From Massilia violaceinigra (GTDB lineage: Bacteria > Pseudomonadota > Gammaproteobacteria > Burkholderiales > Burkholderiaceae_D): DNA of 64,000 nt. Made by a program: the position numbers and the translations under genes. The notes under the pieces are model-generated. The model was given only the letters and a program-made list of their open reading frames with translations, made no database searches and was not told the origin of the DNA. Location of the stretch: NCBI RefSeq assembly GCF_002752675.1, contig NZ_CP024608.1:3038001-3102000 (forward strand), in the 5' to 3' direction. How positions within the stretch are numbered: the first letter of the stretch is position 1; each line of letters begins with the position of its first letter. Positions 45,971 through 54,303 of this stretch are shown here, in pieces.

Positions 45971-46134
45971 TTTTCGTCTCCGTTATGGTTTAACTACACC
46001 ATGTCTATTGCATCTTTCGTGCCAGCGGCGCAGGCGCTGCCCGCACGGGCAAAGCGGCAAGGAGACGGACGCAAACTGGCGAAAATCCGGAACGGGGACA
46101 CTGCGGCGTGCGGAAAACCGCGTGGAAGGAGAAA

Positions 46135-46154
46135 GGCGCCACGGCTGCGGCGCC
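46135..46154 (-). terminator. Weak terminator-like hairpin after cache protein gene
   Basis: On the minus strand GGCGCC pairs with GGCGCC across an 8-base loop and is followed by TTTCT, 12 bases after the cache-protein stop. The stem is short and the T-run interrupted. Confidence 0.35.
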
Positions 46155-46166
46155 CGGAGTGCGTAC

Positions 46167-46628
46167 TTACTTGTAGATGCCGCAGTTGATGATCAGGTCT
46201 TCGTATTTTTCGAAGTACATCGACTTCGGTTCGATCTGCTTGGTGACCGGGTTGACGAATTTGTAATCTTGCCAGCCTTTGCCCTTGGCCTTGACCAGGT
46301 CGAGGCGCTCGCGCATGAACGACTTGCCGTCGGCGTCCTTCAGGTCGATCAGGTCCTTGCCCTGCATCTTGGCGTTGGCGCCATGCGCCAGGTTCTTCAT
46401 GGTCATGTCGTTGATGGTCACGTACAGGTCGCGGTCGCGAAAGCGCGTGCTTTGCATGTCGTTGATCTCGGCGATGGTTTTTTCGCGGCCATTCGCTTTC
46501 ATGTAGGCGATCACCTTCTGCACCAGTGCCTTGGCTTCCTCGGCACTGCCATGGTCGCTGGCGGCGACACTGCTGGTGCAAAACACGGCGGCGCAGCACA
46601 TTAACGCGATCTGGAACAATTTACGCAT
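46167..46628 (-). CDS. Secreted single-cache-domain protein
   Basis: A 153-residue exported protein with signal peptide MRKLFQIALMCCAAVFCTSSVAA. The mature part is one cache domain (EEAKALVQKVIAYMKANGREKTIAEINDM, FVNPVTKQIEPKSMYFEKYEDLIINCGIYK), the small-ligand sensing fold usually found outside chemoreceptors and kinases. Here it stands alone without membrane or signalling domains. Stand-alone periplasmic cache proteins may be ligand carriers that present a small acid to a sensor. The DctB-like kinase downstream is a possible partner. Confidence 0.8.
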   Translation of the reverse strand: MRKLFQIALMCCAAVFCTSSVAASDHGSAEEAKALVQKVIAYMKANGREKTIAEINDMQSTRFRDRDLYVTINDMTMKNLAHGANAKMQGKDLIDLKDADGKSFMRERLDLVKAKGKGWQDYKFVNPVTKQIEPKSMYFEKYEDLIINCGIYK

Positions 46629-46649
46629 GATGATCCCCTTATCGTTGTC

Positions 46650-46678
46650 GGGCGGGGAGGCTGGCAGCTTCCCCGCCC
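46650..46678 (-). other. Strong stem-loop between POT transporter and cache gene
   Basis: A 9-bp stem GGGCGGGGA/TCCCCGCCC encloses an inner GCT/AGC stem. It lies 16 bases after the POT stop codon on the minus strand. No T-run follows, so it may protect the message 3' end or attenuate read-through into the cache gene. Confidence 0.5.
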
Positions 46679-46693
46679 TTATACGGCCAGTTT

Positions 46694-48292
46694 TTACGCC
46701 TTGGCCGGTGCGGCGTCGGAACGGTAGTTATCCATCATCTTATAGCGTGTCGCGTACCAGCCGAAGACGGCGGCGGCCACGAACGCAAAGCCGGCAAAGA
46801 AGTACATCTGGAAGGCGATGACGCTAAAGCCGCTGGTGGCGATGTTCGCGACCACTGCGTCGTTCTTGACGCTGGCGTTGACGATCAGGACCCACAGGCT
46901 GCCCACGGTGGTGGCCAGGAACCAGAAGGCCATGATCACGCCCTTCATGGATGGTGGCGACTGGCTGTAGGCAAATTCGAGGCCGGTGGCCGATACCAGC
47001 ACCTCGCCGAAGGTGAGCAGCGCGTAAGGCAGGACCTGCCATGCCATCGAGGTTGGCGTGCCGCCGTCCATCTGCACCTGCAGGGTGCCGATCACGATCC
47101 ACGACAGCGCCGAGAACACGATCCCGGTCGTCATGCGGCGCAGCGGAGTCGGTTCGACGCCCATCTTGCGCAGGGCCGGGTACAGCACCAGGTTGTTGAA
47201 CGGGATCAGGATCATCACCAGCAGCGGATTGAGCGCCTGCATCTGGGCCGGTACGAACGTGAAGTCGCGGCCGAATATGCTGAGGGTGGGCGGGATCATC
47301 GAATTGGCTTGCACAATCCAGGTCGACGCCTTCTGGTCGAACAGCGAAAAGAACGGTGTCACCAGCGCGAACACGATCAGGATGCGCAGCACGGCGCGCA
47401 CGCCGTCGACCGCAACGTCCGGGTGCAGGCCGCGCGCGCGCTCGAGCTGCATCGAAGTGCCGATGCCGCCGAACGCCAGCAGCAAGACCAGCGCGGTACA
47501 GGCGGCGATGACGAAACCCCACTGTGGCGACATGGCCAGCGAAGCCACCGCGCCGGCTACGCCGAACAAGGCCACCCCGAGGCCGGTGCGGGCCTGGCCG
47601 GGTTTGTGCGCCAGCAGGGCAGTGCGCGCCACGCGGGTAAACGAATCCGGATCGGGCGGGGCGGGCGGGACGTGGATATATTTTTTGCGGCCCAGCCAGA
47701 ACACCATCGTGGCCACGAACATGAGCGCACCCGGAATGCCGAAAGCGACGGCAGGTCCGTAATCGCGCAGGAAGATCGGCATCAGCAGCGAGGCGAAGAA
47801 GGAGCCGAAGTTGATCATCCAGTAGAACACGTCGTAGACGACTTTCGCCTTGTTCTTGTTGGTCTGGTCGAACTGGTCGCCCACGAACGACGAGATCAGG
47901 GGCTTGATGCCGCCCGAGCCTAGCGCGATCAGGAACAGGCCGAAGTAAAAGCCCTTGAGGCTATCTTCAAAGATCGCCAGGCAGGCGTGGCCCGCGCAGT
48001 ACACGAGGCTGAGCCAGAAGATGGTGTCGTATTTACCGAAGAAGCGGTCGGCCAGCCAGCCGCCCAGCAGCGGAAAAAAATACACACCGATGACAAAGGT
48101 GTGGAACACGTGCTTGGCTTCGCCGGCGCGGTCGGCAACCGGCATGAACAGCAGCAGAGTGCTGATCAGGAAGGGGGTGAGGATGTTGCGCATCCCGTAA
48201 AAACTGAATCGCTCGCATCCCTCGGTGCCCACGATGTACGGAATCTGACGGGGCATCGGCCCGTTTCCGTTTTCTTTATCCAACTGCGACAT
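46694..48292 (-). CDS. POT/PTR2 family proton-dependent oligopeptide transporter
   Basis: A 532-residue inner-membrane carrier with about 14 helices. The POT signature ExxER appears as EGCERFSFYGMRNIL, and FYWMINFGSFFASLLMP matches the second PTR2 signature. It imports di- and tripeptides with protons. The ATG at 48292 is chosen over one four codons upstream because GGGAG lies six bases before it. It diverges from the alpha-glucosidase gene, with a 299-bp gap holding an operator-like site. Confidence 0.88.
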   Translation of the reverse strand: MSQLDKENGNGPMPRQIPYIVGTEGCERFSFYGMRNILTPFLISTLLLFMPVADRAGEAKHVFHTFVIGVYFFPLLGGWLADRFFGKYDTIFWLSLVYCAGHACLAIFEDSLKGFYFGLFLIALGSGGIKPLISSFVGDQFDQTNKNKAKVVYDVFYWMINFGSFFASLLMPIFLRDYGPAVAFGIPGALMFVATMVFWLGRKKYIHVPPAPPDPDSFTRVARTALLAHKPGQARTGLGVALFGVAGAVASLAMSPQWGFVIAACTALVLLLAFGGIGTSMQLERARGLHPDVAVDGVRAVLRILIVFALVTPFFSLFDQKASTWIVQANSMIPPTLSIFGRDFTFVPAQMQALNPLLVMILIPFNNLVLYPALRKMGVEPTPLRRMTTGIVFSALSWIVIGTLQVQMDGGTPTSMAWQVLPYALLTFGEVLVSATGLEFAYSQSPPSMKGVIMAFWFLATTVGSLWVLIVNASVKNDAVVANIATSGFSVIAFQMYFFAGFAFVAAAVFGWYATRYKMMDNYRSDAAPAKA

Positions 48293-48432
48293 GGGTACTC
48301 CCACTATTTAAACAGATGGGATGCTAAGCCCAAGCCCGGAGGCTGGCAATAGGTATCGTTCGTCGTGGCGGTGTGCCGTGCGCAGTCCCCGGGCGCGTCG
48401 TTACAACAGTACCGGTCGGTACCGGGTATGCC

Positions 48433-48447
48433 TGTAGTTTGACTACT
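48433..48447. promoter_or_regulatory. Operator-like palindrome upstream of alpha-glucosidase
   Basis: TGTAGTTTGACTACT matches TGTAGYNNNRCTACA at 11 of 12 fixed positions, 144 bases before the alpha-glucosidase ATG, in a 299-bp gap that otherwise shows only AT-rich promoter-like sequence and no gene. Confidence 0.6.
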
Positions 48448-48591
48448 GAATCCATTGCGTCAGTGTCGATGCATTTGGCATAAGTTATTGAAATAAAAGG
48501 AAATTTCTCGATATCACTGTTTTGTGCTGTAAATTGTAAAATCCCTTGGCTTGATGTATATTATGTACAAAAACTCCTATGGGCGCCCATC

Positions 48592-50232
48592 ATGAACAAA
48601 GATAATTCGCTGCACTCCGAACAAAATACGCCATGGTGGCGCGAGGCCGTCATTTATCAGGTTTATCCACGCAGTTTCCGTGATACCAATGGCGACGGAA
48701 TCGGCGACCTGCCCGGCATTACCGAAAAACTCGACTACATCGCCGGCCTGGGCGCCGATATCGTATGGATCTCCCCGTTCTTTACGTCGCCGATGAAGGA
48801 CTTCGGCTACGACGTGGCCGATTATTGCGACGTCGACCCGATGTTCGGCACCCTCGACGACTTCGACGCGCTGATCGCCAAAGCGCACAGCCTGGGCCTG
48901 AAGATCATGATTGACCAGGTGCTCTCGCACACCGCCGACATCCACCCGTGGTTCGCCGAGAGCCGCAAGAGCCGCGACAATCCCAAGGCCGACTGGTACG
49001 CGTGGGCCGACCCGCTCGCGGACGGCAATCCGCCGAATAACTGGCTGTCGGTGTTCGGCGGCTCGTCGTGGCAGTGGGACAGCCGGCGCAAGCAGTACTA
49101 CCTGCATAACTTCCTGGTCAGCCAGCCGGACATGAATTTCCACCATCCCGACGTGCAGCAGGCGCATTTGGACAACCTGCGTTTCTGGCTGGCGCGCGGC
49201 GTGGACGGCGTGCGCATGGACGCCTGCAATTTCCACTTCCACGATCCTGAACTGCGCAGCAATCCGGCCGCCACCAATCGTGACACCTCCACCGTCACCG
49301 ATGTGAACCCGTACGGCATGCAGGCGCACGTCTACGACAAGACGCGTCCGGAGAACCTGGCCTTTCTGCAGAAAATCCGCGTGCTGCTGGACGAATTCGG
49401 CGCGGTCGCCATCGGCGAAGTGGGGGCGGACGATGCGCTCGGCGTCATGGCCGACTACACGGCCGACGGCGACAAGCTGCACATGGCGTACAGCTTCAAT
49501 CTGCTCACGCCTGAATTCTCGGCAGGCCACGTGCGGCGCCAGGTCGAAGAATTCGAGGCGCGCGTCAAGGGCGGCTGGGCCTCATGGTCGGTCGGTAACC
49601 ACGACAGCATCCGCGTCATGACGCGCTGGGGCGGCGCCGCGCCGACCCATGCGCTGGCCAAGCTGGTGCTGGCGATGCAGCTCTCGCTCAAGGGCACGCC
49701 GTGCCTGTACCAGGGCGACGAACTGGCGCTGACCGAGGCGGACGTGCCGTTCGAGCTGCTGCAGGACCCGTACGGCATCACCTTCTGGCCCGAGTTCAAG
49801 GGCCGCGACGGCTGCCGCACGCCGATTCCCTGGACCGCCGAACTGCCCAACGCCGGCTTCACCACTGGTACGCCGTGGCTGCCGGTGGCTGAAGAACACA
49901 TCGCGTCGGCCGCCAGCGCACAGGAAACCGATACGGACTCGCCGCTCAATTTCGCGCGCCGCATCATCGCCTGGCGCCGCCAGCAGCCGCAGCTCACGCG
50001 CGGCGAGATCGTCTTCTTCGACGCGCCTGAACCCGTGCTGGCGCTGCGCCGCGACCTGGCCGGCCACGCGAGCGTGCTGGCCGTGTTCAACCTCGGCCCG
50101 GACCCGGTCACCTACGAGTTTGCCGACGCCCTGGATGCGGTCTCGATGATCGGCCACGGCCTGCATGGCAGCGCCGAAGGCAGCACGCTGACCTTGCCGG
50201 CGTATGGCGCGTGGTTCGGTACCAAGAACTGA
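48592..50232 (+). CDS. Cytoplasmic GH13 alpha-glucosidase
   Basis: A 546-residue GH13 enzyme of the maltase/oligo-1,6-glucosidase type. It begins WWREAVIYQVYPRSFRDTNGDGIGDLPG. Catalytic residues lie in GVDGVRMDACNF (nucleophile Asp), AIGEVG (acid/base Glu) and SVGNHDSIR (third Asp). No signal peptide is present, so it works in the cytoplasm on sugars brought in by the MFS carriers and yields glucose. Its stop overlaps the start of the second glucokinase fusion by one base (TGATG), which directly couples release of glucose to its phosphorylation. A palindromic operator-like site lies upstream. Confidence 0.92.
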   Translation: MNKDNSLHSEQNTPWWREAVIYQVYPRSFRDTNGDGIGDLPGITEKLDYIAGLGADIVWISPFFTSPMKDFGYDVADYCDVDPMFGTLDDFDALIAKAHSLGLKIMIDQVLSHTADIHPWFAESRKSRDNPKADWYAWADPLADGNPPNNWLSVFGGSSWQWDSRRKQYYLHNFLVSQPDMNFHHPDVQQAHLDNLRFWLARGVDGVRMDACNFHFHDPELRSNPAATNRDTSTVTDVNPYGMQAHVYDKTRPENLAFLQKIRVLLDEFGAVAIGEVGADDALGVMADYTADGDKLHMAYSFNLLTPEFSAGHVRRQVEEFEARVKGGWASWSVGNHDSIRVMTRWGGAAPTHALAKLVLAMQLSLKGTPCLYQGDELALTEADVPFELLQDPYGITFWPEFKGRDGCRTPIPWTAELPNAGFTTGTPWLPVAEEHIASAASAQETDTDSPLNFARRIIAWRRQQPQLTRGEIVFFDAPEPVLALRRDLAGHASVLAVFNLGPDPVTYEFADALDAVSMIGHGLHGSAEGSTLTLPAYGAWFGTKN

Positions 50233-52076
50233 TGAACGAGCAGCCGGATCCCGAAAAATTCGGCCGCACGGCCTTTGCCGACGGCCCGCGCCTGCTGGCC
50301 GACATCGGCGCGACCCATGCGCGTTTTGCGCTGCAGACCGCGCCCGGCGTATTTCGCTCGGTGCGGGTGCTCAAGTGCGACGACTTCGAGGGCATCGTGG
50401 CGCTGCTGCGCTTTTACCTGGCCGACCATGCCGGCATGGTGCTGAACCATGCGGCGCTGGCTGTCGCCAACCCGGTCAACGGCGACCAGGTGCGCATGAC
50501 CAACCGCGCCTGGGAGTTTTCCACCGATGCGGTGCGGCGCGAACTGGGGCTGCACACGCTGTTGATCGTCAACGACTTCACGGCCCTGGCGATGGCGCTG
50601 CCGGGCCTGACGCCGGACGACCTGATGAAGGTCGGCGGCGGCACGGCGGCCGGCAATGCCGTCATCGGCGTGCTCGGTCCCGGCACCGGCCTGGGCGTGT
50701 CGGGCGTGATTCCCACGGTCGATGGCTTTGTCACCCTCGGCAGCGAAGGAGGTCACGTCAATTTCGCGCCGGCCGACGAGCGCGAATTCGCGATCCTGCA
50801 GTTTGCCTGGAAGGAGTGGCCGCACGTATCGAACGAGCGCCTGATTTCCGGACCCGGCATGGAAATCATTTACCGTGCGCTGGCGCAGCGCAACGGCGTG
50901 GCGGTCGCGCCGCGCACCTCGCCCGAGATCATCGCCGGCGCCGTCGACGACAAGGACCCGCTGTGCCTGGAGGTGATCGAGTGCTTCTGCGGCATGCTGG
51001 GCGGCGCCGCGGCCAACCTGGCGGTGACCCTGGGCGCGTTTGGCGGCATCTTCATTGGCGGGGGCATCGTGCCGCGCATGGGCGAGCTGTTTGCCGGTTC
51101 GCCGTTTCGCAGCCGCTTCGAGGCCAAGGGGCGCTTTTCTACCTACCTGGCCGATATTCCCACCTACGTCATCACCACGCCCAATCCGGCCTTTCACGGC
51201 GTGGCGACGATTTTGTCGGAGCACCTGCGCGGGCGCAGCGGCGCCAATACGCTGATGGAGCGCGTCCAGCATCTGCAGCACGAACTGACGCCCGCCGAGC
51301 AGCGCGTGGCCAGCCTGGTACTGGAGCAGCCGCGCCTTGTGCTCAATGAGCCGATTGCCGATATCGCGCGCCTGGCGGAGGTGAGCCAGCCGACCGTGAT
51401 CCGCTTCTGCCGTTCGCTCGGCTTCCTGGGCCTGGCCGACTTCAAGCTGCGCTTCGCCAGCAGCCTGACCGGCGCCATTCCCGTGCGCCACAGCCAGGTG
51501 CGCGGCGGCGACAGCACGCATGACGTGTCGGCCAAGGTGATCGACAACACCGTCTCGGCGATCCTCAAGTTCCGCGACCAGCTCGACGTGCGCGCGCTCG
51601 ACCGCGCCATCGAACTGCTGACCCACGCGCACCGGGTCGAGTTTTACGCGATGGGCAATTCACGGGTGGTGGCGCTGGACGGCCAGCACAAGTTTTTCCG
51701 CTTCCGCATTCCGACCGCCTCGTACGGCGACTCGCACCTGTTCACGCTCGCGGCCGAACTGCTCAAGCCGGGCGATGTGGTCATTGCGATTTCAAATTCC
51801 GGGCGCTTGCCCGAACTGCTGGCCGCCGTGGATGCGGCGCGCGCGGCCGGCGCCGATGTGATTGCGATGACCAGCAGCGGCTCGCCCCTGGCCAAGAAGG
51901 CCACGGTGTGCCTGGCGGTCGATCATGCGGAAGACAGCACCAGCTTCCTGTCGATGATCTCGCGGATCATGCAGCTGCTGCTGATCGATATTCTGTCGGT
52001 CGGGATTTCGCTCGGCGCCGACGGGCAACCGGACGGCGGCAACCGCCACACGCAGATTTCGCACCTGGGCGGGTAG
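50232..52076 (+). CDS. Bifunctional glucokinase / RpiR-family regulator (copy 2)
   Basis: A 614-residue paralogue of the gene at 35523, highly similar along its whole length. Glucokinase motifs LLADIGATHARFAL, IVNDFTALAMALPG, GPGTGLGVSG and EGGHVNFAP are intact. The helix-turn-helix reads PIADIARLAEVSQPTVIRFCRSLGF; its recognition helix SQPTVIRFCRSLGF is identical to copy 1, so both should bind the same DNA. The SIS domain (DVVIAISNSGRLPELL) differs slightly near the phosphosugar pocket (Asn for Thr, Arg for Gln), which could change effector response. The ATG overlaps the alpha-glucosidase stop. Confidence 0.92.
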   Translation: MNEQPDPEKFGRTAFADGPRLLADIGATHARFALQTAPGVFRSVRVLKCDDFEGIVALLRFYLADHAGMVLNHAALAVANPVNGDQVRMTNRAWEFSTDAVRRELGLHTLLIVNDFTALAMALPGLTPDDLMKVGGGTAAGNAVIGVLGPGTGLGVSGVIPTVDGFVTLGSEGGHVNFAPADEREFAILQFAWKEWPHVSNERLISGPGMEIIYRALAQRNGVAVAPRTSPEIIAGAVDDKDPLCLEVIECFCGMLGGAAANLAVTLGAFGGIFIGGGIVPRMGELFAGSPFRSRFEAKGRFSTYLADIPTYVITTPNPAFHGVATILSEHLRGRSGANTLMERVQHLQHELTPAEQRVASLVLEQPRLVLNEPIADIARLAEVSQPTVIRFCRSLGFLGLADFKLRFASSLTGAIPVRHSQVRGGDSTHDVSAKVIDNTVSAILKFRDQLDVRALDRAIELLTHAHRVEFYAMGNSRVVALDGQHKFFRFRIPTASYGDSHLFTLAAELLKPGDVVIAISNSGRLPELLAAVDAARAAGADVIAMTSSGSPLAKKATVCLAVDHAEDSTSFLSMISRIMQLLLIDILSVGISLGADGQPDGGNRHTQISHLGG

Positions 52077-52094
52077 GGCACCCGCCGGCATCAA

Positions 52095-52619
52095 TCAAGG
52101 CGGAGGAGCCGGAACCGGAGTCGGGCCAGTCTCGGTTGGCGCGGGCGCCGCTTCTTTAGCAATGCGCTCCATCGGGCGCGTTTCGGTGCGCCACTGGGCC
52201 AGCGTGAGCTGGCGGTCGTCGTTCATGTCGTCGACCAGAATCTCGTCGCCTGTGGCGGCAACCAGAAAAGTCTCCCAGCGATGAGCCGCATCCTTGCTGT
52301 TTTCGACGAAGCTCAGGGTCCAGTAATTTTTGCCGTTGATGACCTTCATCGCGGTCTCGTCGTCGAGCACCGCGCCACGCGCGGTTCCGCCCGAGGATTT
52401 CTCGATATGCGCCGACCAGGCTTTCAGCTCCGGCAGCGCCATCAGCGCATCGATCGCCTGCGCTTTGGTGCGCGCGATCTGCGCCCCCGGCTTGGCACTG
52501 GCGGCCACCGGGGTCGGCGCATGGGCCGATTCATGGTACCGGTGGTACACCACGGCGCCCGCGGCGACCAGGGCGATCATGGCAAACAGCAGGACTACTT
52601 TTTTCGACGATCCGGACAT
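52095..52619 (-). CDS. Membrane-anchored protein of unknown function
   Basis: A 174-residue protein with one N-terminal membrane helix (KVVLLFAMIALVAAGAVVY), an Ala/Pro-rich linker, a globular part of about 100 residues (YWTLSFVENSKDAAHRWETFLVAATGDEILVDDMNDDRQLTLAQW) and a Pro-rich tail ending PVPAPPP. I do not recognise a named family. Orientation suggests a periplasmic globular domain. The Met at 52619 is preferred over the ORF opening at 52640 because the basic, membrane-anchor start fits better. It is convergent with the glucokinase fusion, 18 bases apart. Confidence 0.6.
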   Translation of the reverse strand: MSGSSKKVVLLFAMIALVAAGAVVYHRYHESAHAPTPVAASAKPGAQIARTKAQAIDALMALPELKAWSAHIEKSSGGTARGAVLDDETAMKVINGKNYWTLSFVENSKDAAHRWETFLVAATGDEILVDDMNDDRQLTLAQWRTETRPMERIAKEAAPAPTETGPTPVPAPPP

Positions 52620-52658
52620 AGATGTGGGCTGCAAAGGCACGTTGATGTTGTGGTCATA

Positions 52659-53288
52659 CTACGCCAAAACTATACGGGGAGCAACATGGCCAGCGGCCCA
52701 CGCAACGGCATCCTCCAGCCGGTCGTTTCCCCAGAACATCTCGTCCCGGGCAAAGAACATCGGCGCGCCGAACACGCCGCGCCGCATGGCTTCCTCGCCC
52801 TGGGCGCGCATGGCCAGCTTGTTCTCGTCGGTGCCGGCGGCGGCGATCAGGGCGGCGGCGTCCAGGCCCAGCGCGGTGAGGATCTCGCCGACCAGGGCCG
52901 CGTCATCGATCTCGCGGTCCTCGACGAAATTGCATTGTATGATGCGGCGGCAAAACGCGCCGATCCACGCTTCGCCGGCACCAAGCAGGGCGACGCGCAG
53001 CGGCAGCAGCGCGCGCCGCGGAAAGGTGCCCGGCTGCGTCCACGGCAAGCCGTATTTATCGCACTGGCGCTGCATGTCGCGCCACACGTAGGCGCCTTTT
53101 TCCTTTTGCAGCACGAAGGGCGACGTGGTCCAGCCCAGGGACTTGAACACGGGCCCGAGCAAAAATGGCTTCCACAGCACGCGCACGCCCTGCGCGGCGG
53201 CCAGCGCCTCGATGCGCATGGTAGTCAGATAGCTGTAATTGCTGCCGAAATCGAACCAGAATTCGATCTGCGGATCATTGGTAAGCAT
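52659..53288 (-). CDS. DsbA-family 2-hydroxychromene-2-carboxylate isomerase-like protein
   Basis: A 209-residue kappa-class GST/DsbA-fold protein. The N-terminus IEFWFDFGSNYSYL carries the serine of the HCCA isomerase active site in place of the CxxC of true DsbA. FRRAL-like and GVFGAPMFFARDEMFWGNDRLE near the end match the family. HCCA isomerase acts in naphthalene degradation with glutathione, but many members occur without that pathway, and no other aromatic genes are seen here. It is 17 bases downstream of the CmcJ-like gene on the same strand, a likely two-gene operon. Confidence 0.82.
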   Translation of the reverse strand: MLTNDPQIEFWFDFGSNYSYLTTMRIEALAAAQGVRVLWKPFLLGPVFKSLGWTTSPFVLQKEKGAYVWRDMQRQCDKYGLPWTQPGTFPRRALLPLRVALLGAGEAWIGAFCRRIIQCNFVEDREIDDAALVGEILTALGLDAAALIAAAGTDENKLAMRAQGEEAMRRGVFGAPMFFARDEMFWGNDRLEDAVAWAAGHVAPRIVLA

Positions 53289-53305
53289 GACGTCTCCTTG
53301 CTTGG

Positions 53306-54163
53306 TTAATCGTAAATGACGAGGCAGCGCGCTTCGATGCTCACGCGCGGTGGCACGCCGGGCGGCGCGTCGGGATGCTCGAACGCGGCATGCGGCGTGA
53401 AGCGGGCCGCCCCGCTGCGTTGGGAATCATACTGCTTGAAGACCAGCGCCTCGTCCGGATGCATGGCCGGAAAATAGAACCAGCGGTGCAGGGGCGAATA
53501 ACGCGCCAGATAGATTTCGCCGGTGCGGCGCGGATAGCGTACCTCGGCCTCGACCATGTCCTGCGCGGCCACGCTGCGGGCGTCGCACACGGCCAGCGGC
53601 GTGTCGAGCACCGGGGCGCGGATCGAGCGCCACACATTGACGATGCTGTAGCGCCGTCCGTGCAGCTGCGCGGCCAGTTCGCCGAAGACCAGGCCAAGGC
53701 GCTTGTCGCCGGAATGATCGGTGTAGTCGTTGTGGACGCAGCCGTTGGGACCGGCCGGCTGGCCCCGGTCCGCACGTCCGAATCCCGGTGCGCCGGCGCC
53801 GGGGCGGCAATGGCGCACCAGATGGTCGAATACGCGGGCGCGGGTCGCGCCGGTGACGGCGCAGGCCAGTTCGGCCACCTCGGGATAATAAAACCGCACG
53901 ATGTCGTCGTCGGTCAGGAAGCTGCGTTTGTCGACCGGCGCGTCGCACAGGACGAAGCCGTCGGCATGCACCGATGGCGCAGTTGCCAGCAGCCGGGCGT
54001 CGCCGATGCACACCGTGCGGCGGTCGGCGTCGTAGTTCTGCCATGGCTGGCCGGGCGGCGGTTCGCAGGCATAGTTGAACGGGCCGGCGGCCGGCGGATG
54101 CATGTAGGCGAGCGTGGCCTGGACTGATCCGGCTTGCGCGGGCAGGGCGAAGGGGGCGTTCAT
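53306..54163 (-). CDS. CmcJ/NvfI-like hydroxylase/methyltransferase-related protein
   Basis: A 285-residue protein of the CmcJ/AsaB/NvfI group, known from fungal and actinobacterial secondary metabolism and related to Fe(II)/2-oxoglutarate enzymes. Recognisable pieces are RRTVCIGDARLL, VRFYYPEVAELACAVTGA, GPNGCVHNDYTDHSG (His and Asp of a likely metal site), IVNVWRSI, YSPLHRWFYFPAMHPDEALVFKQYDS and HAAFEHPDAPPGVPPRVSIEARCLV. The ATG at 54163 has AGGAG eight bases before it; the upstream in-frame extension is arginine-rich and unlikely. The substrate is unknown. Confidence 0.75.
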   Translation of the reverse strand: MNAPFALPAQAGSVQATLAYMHPPAAGPFNYACEPPPGQPWQNYDADRRTVCIGDARLLATAPSVHADGFVLCDAPVDKRSFLTDDDIVRFYYPEVAELACAVTGATRARVFDHLVRHCRPGAGAPGFGRADRGQPAGPNGCVHNDYTDHSGDKRLGLVFGELAAQLHGRRYSIVNVWRSIRAPVLDTPLAVCDARSVAAQDMVEAEVRYPRRTGEIYLARYSPLHRWFYFPAMHPDEALVFKQYDSQRSGAARFTPHAAFEHPDAPPGVPPRVSIEARCLVIYD

Positions 54164-54303
54164 GCGGAGTCTCCTGGGGGTGTCGCCGGGACGATTCCCG
54201 TTCGACCCGTTCATTGAAACCCGCCGGCGGCATGCGCTCAAGCGCAGAACGCGCCGTGTTCGCATGCATGCGGCGCATGCGTGGCGCAGCGGCTCGTGCC
54301 GCT

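Noticed and set aside
45984..45998. Operator-like word before the ABC binding-protein gene
   Set aside because: Only 10 of 12 matches with TATGGT in the left half, and the transporter is not a sugar type; chance is likely at this level.
48470..48500. TGGCATAAGTTATTG considered as a sigma-54 promoter for the DctD-like regulator
   Set aside because: The -12 GC is missing and spacing is wrong, and the neighbouring genes are not obvious targets.
52067..52086. Hairpin GGCGGGT/ACCCGCC at the end of the second glucokinase fusion
   Set aside because: The stem covers the stop codon and lacks a T-run, so I do not call it a terminator.
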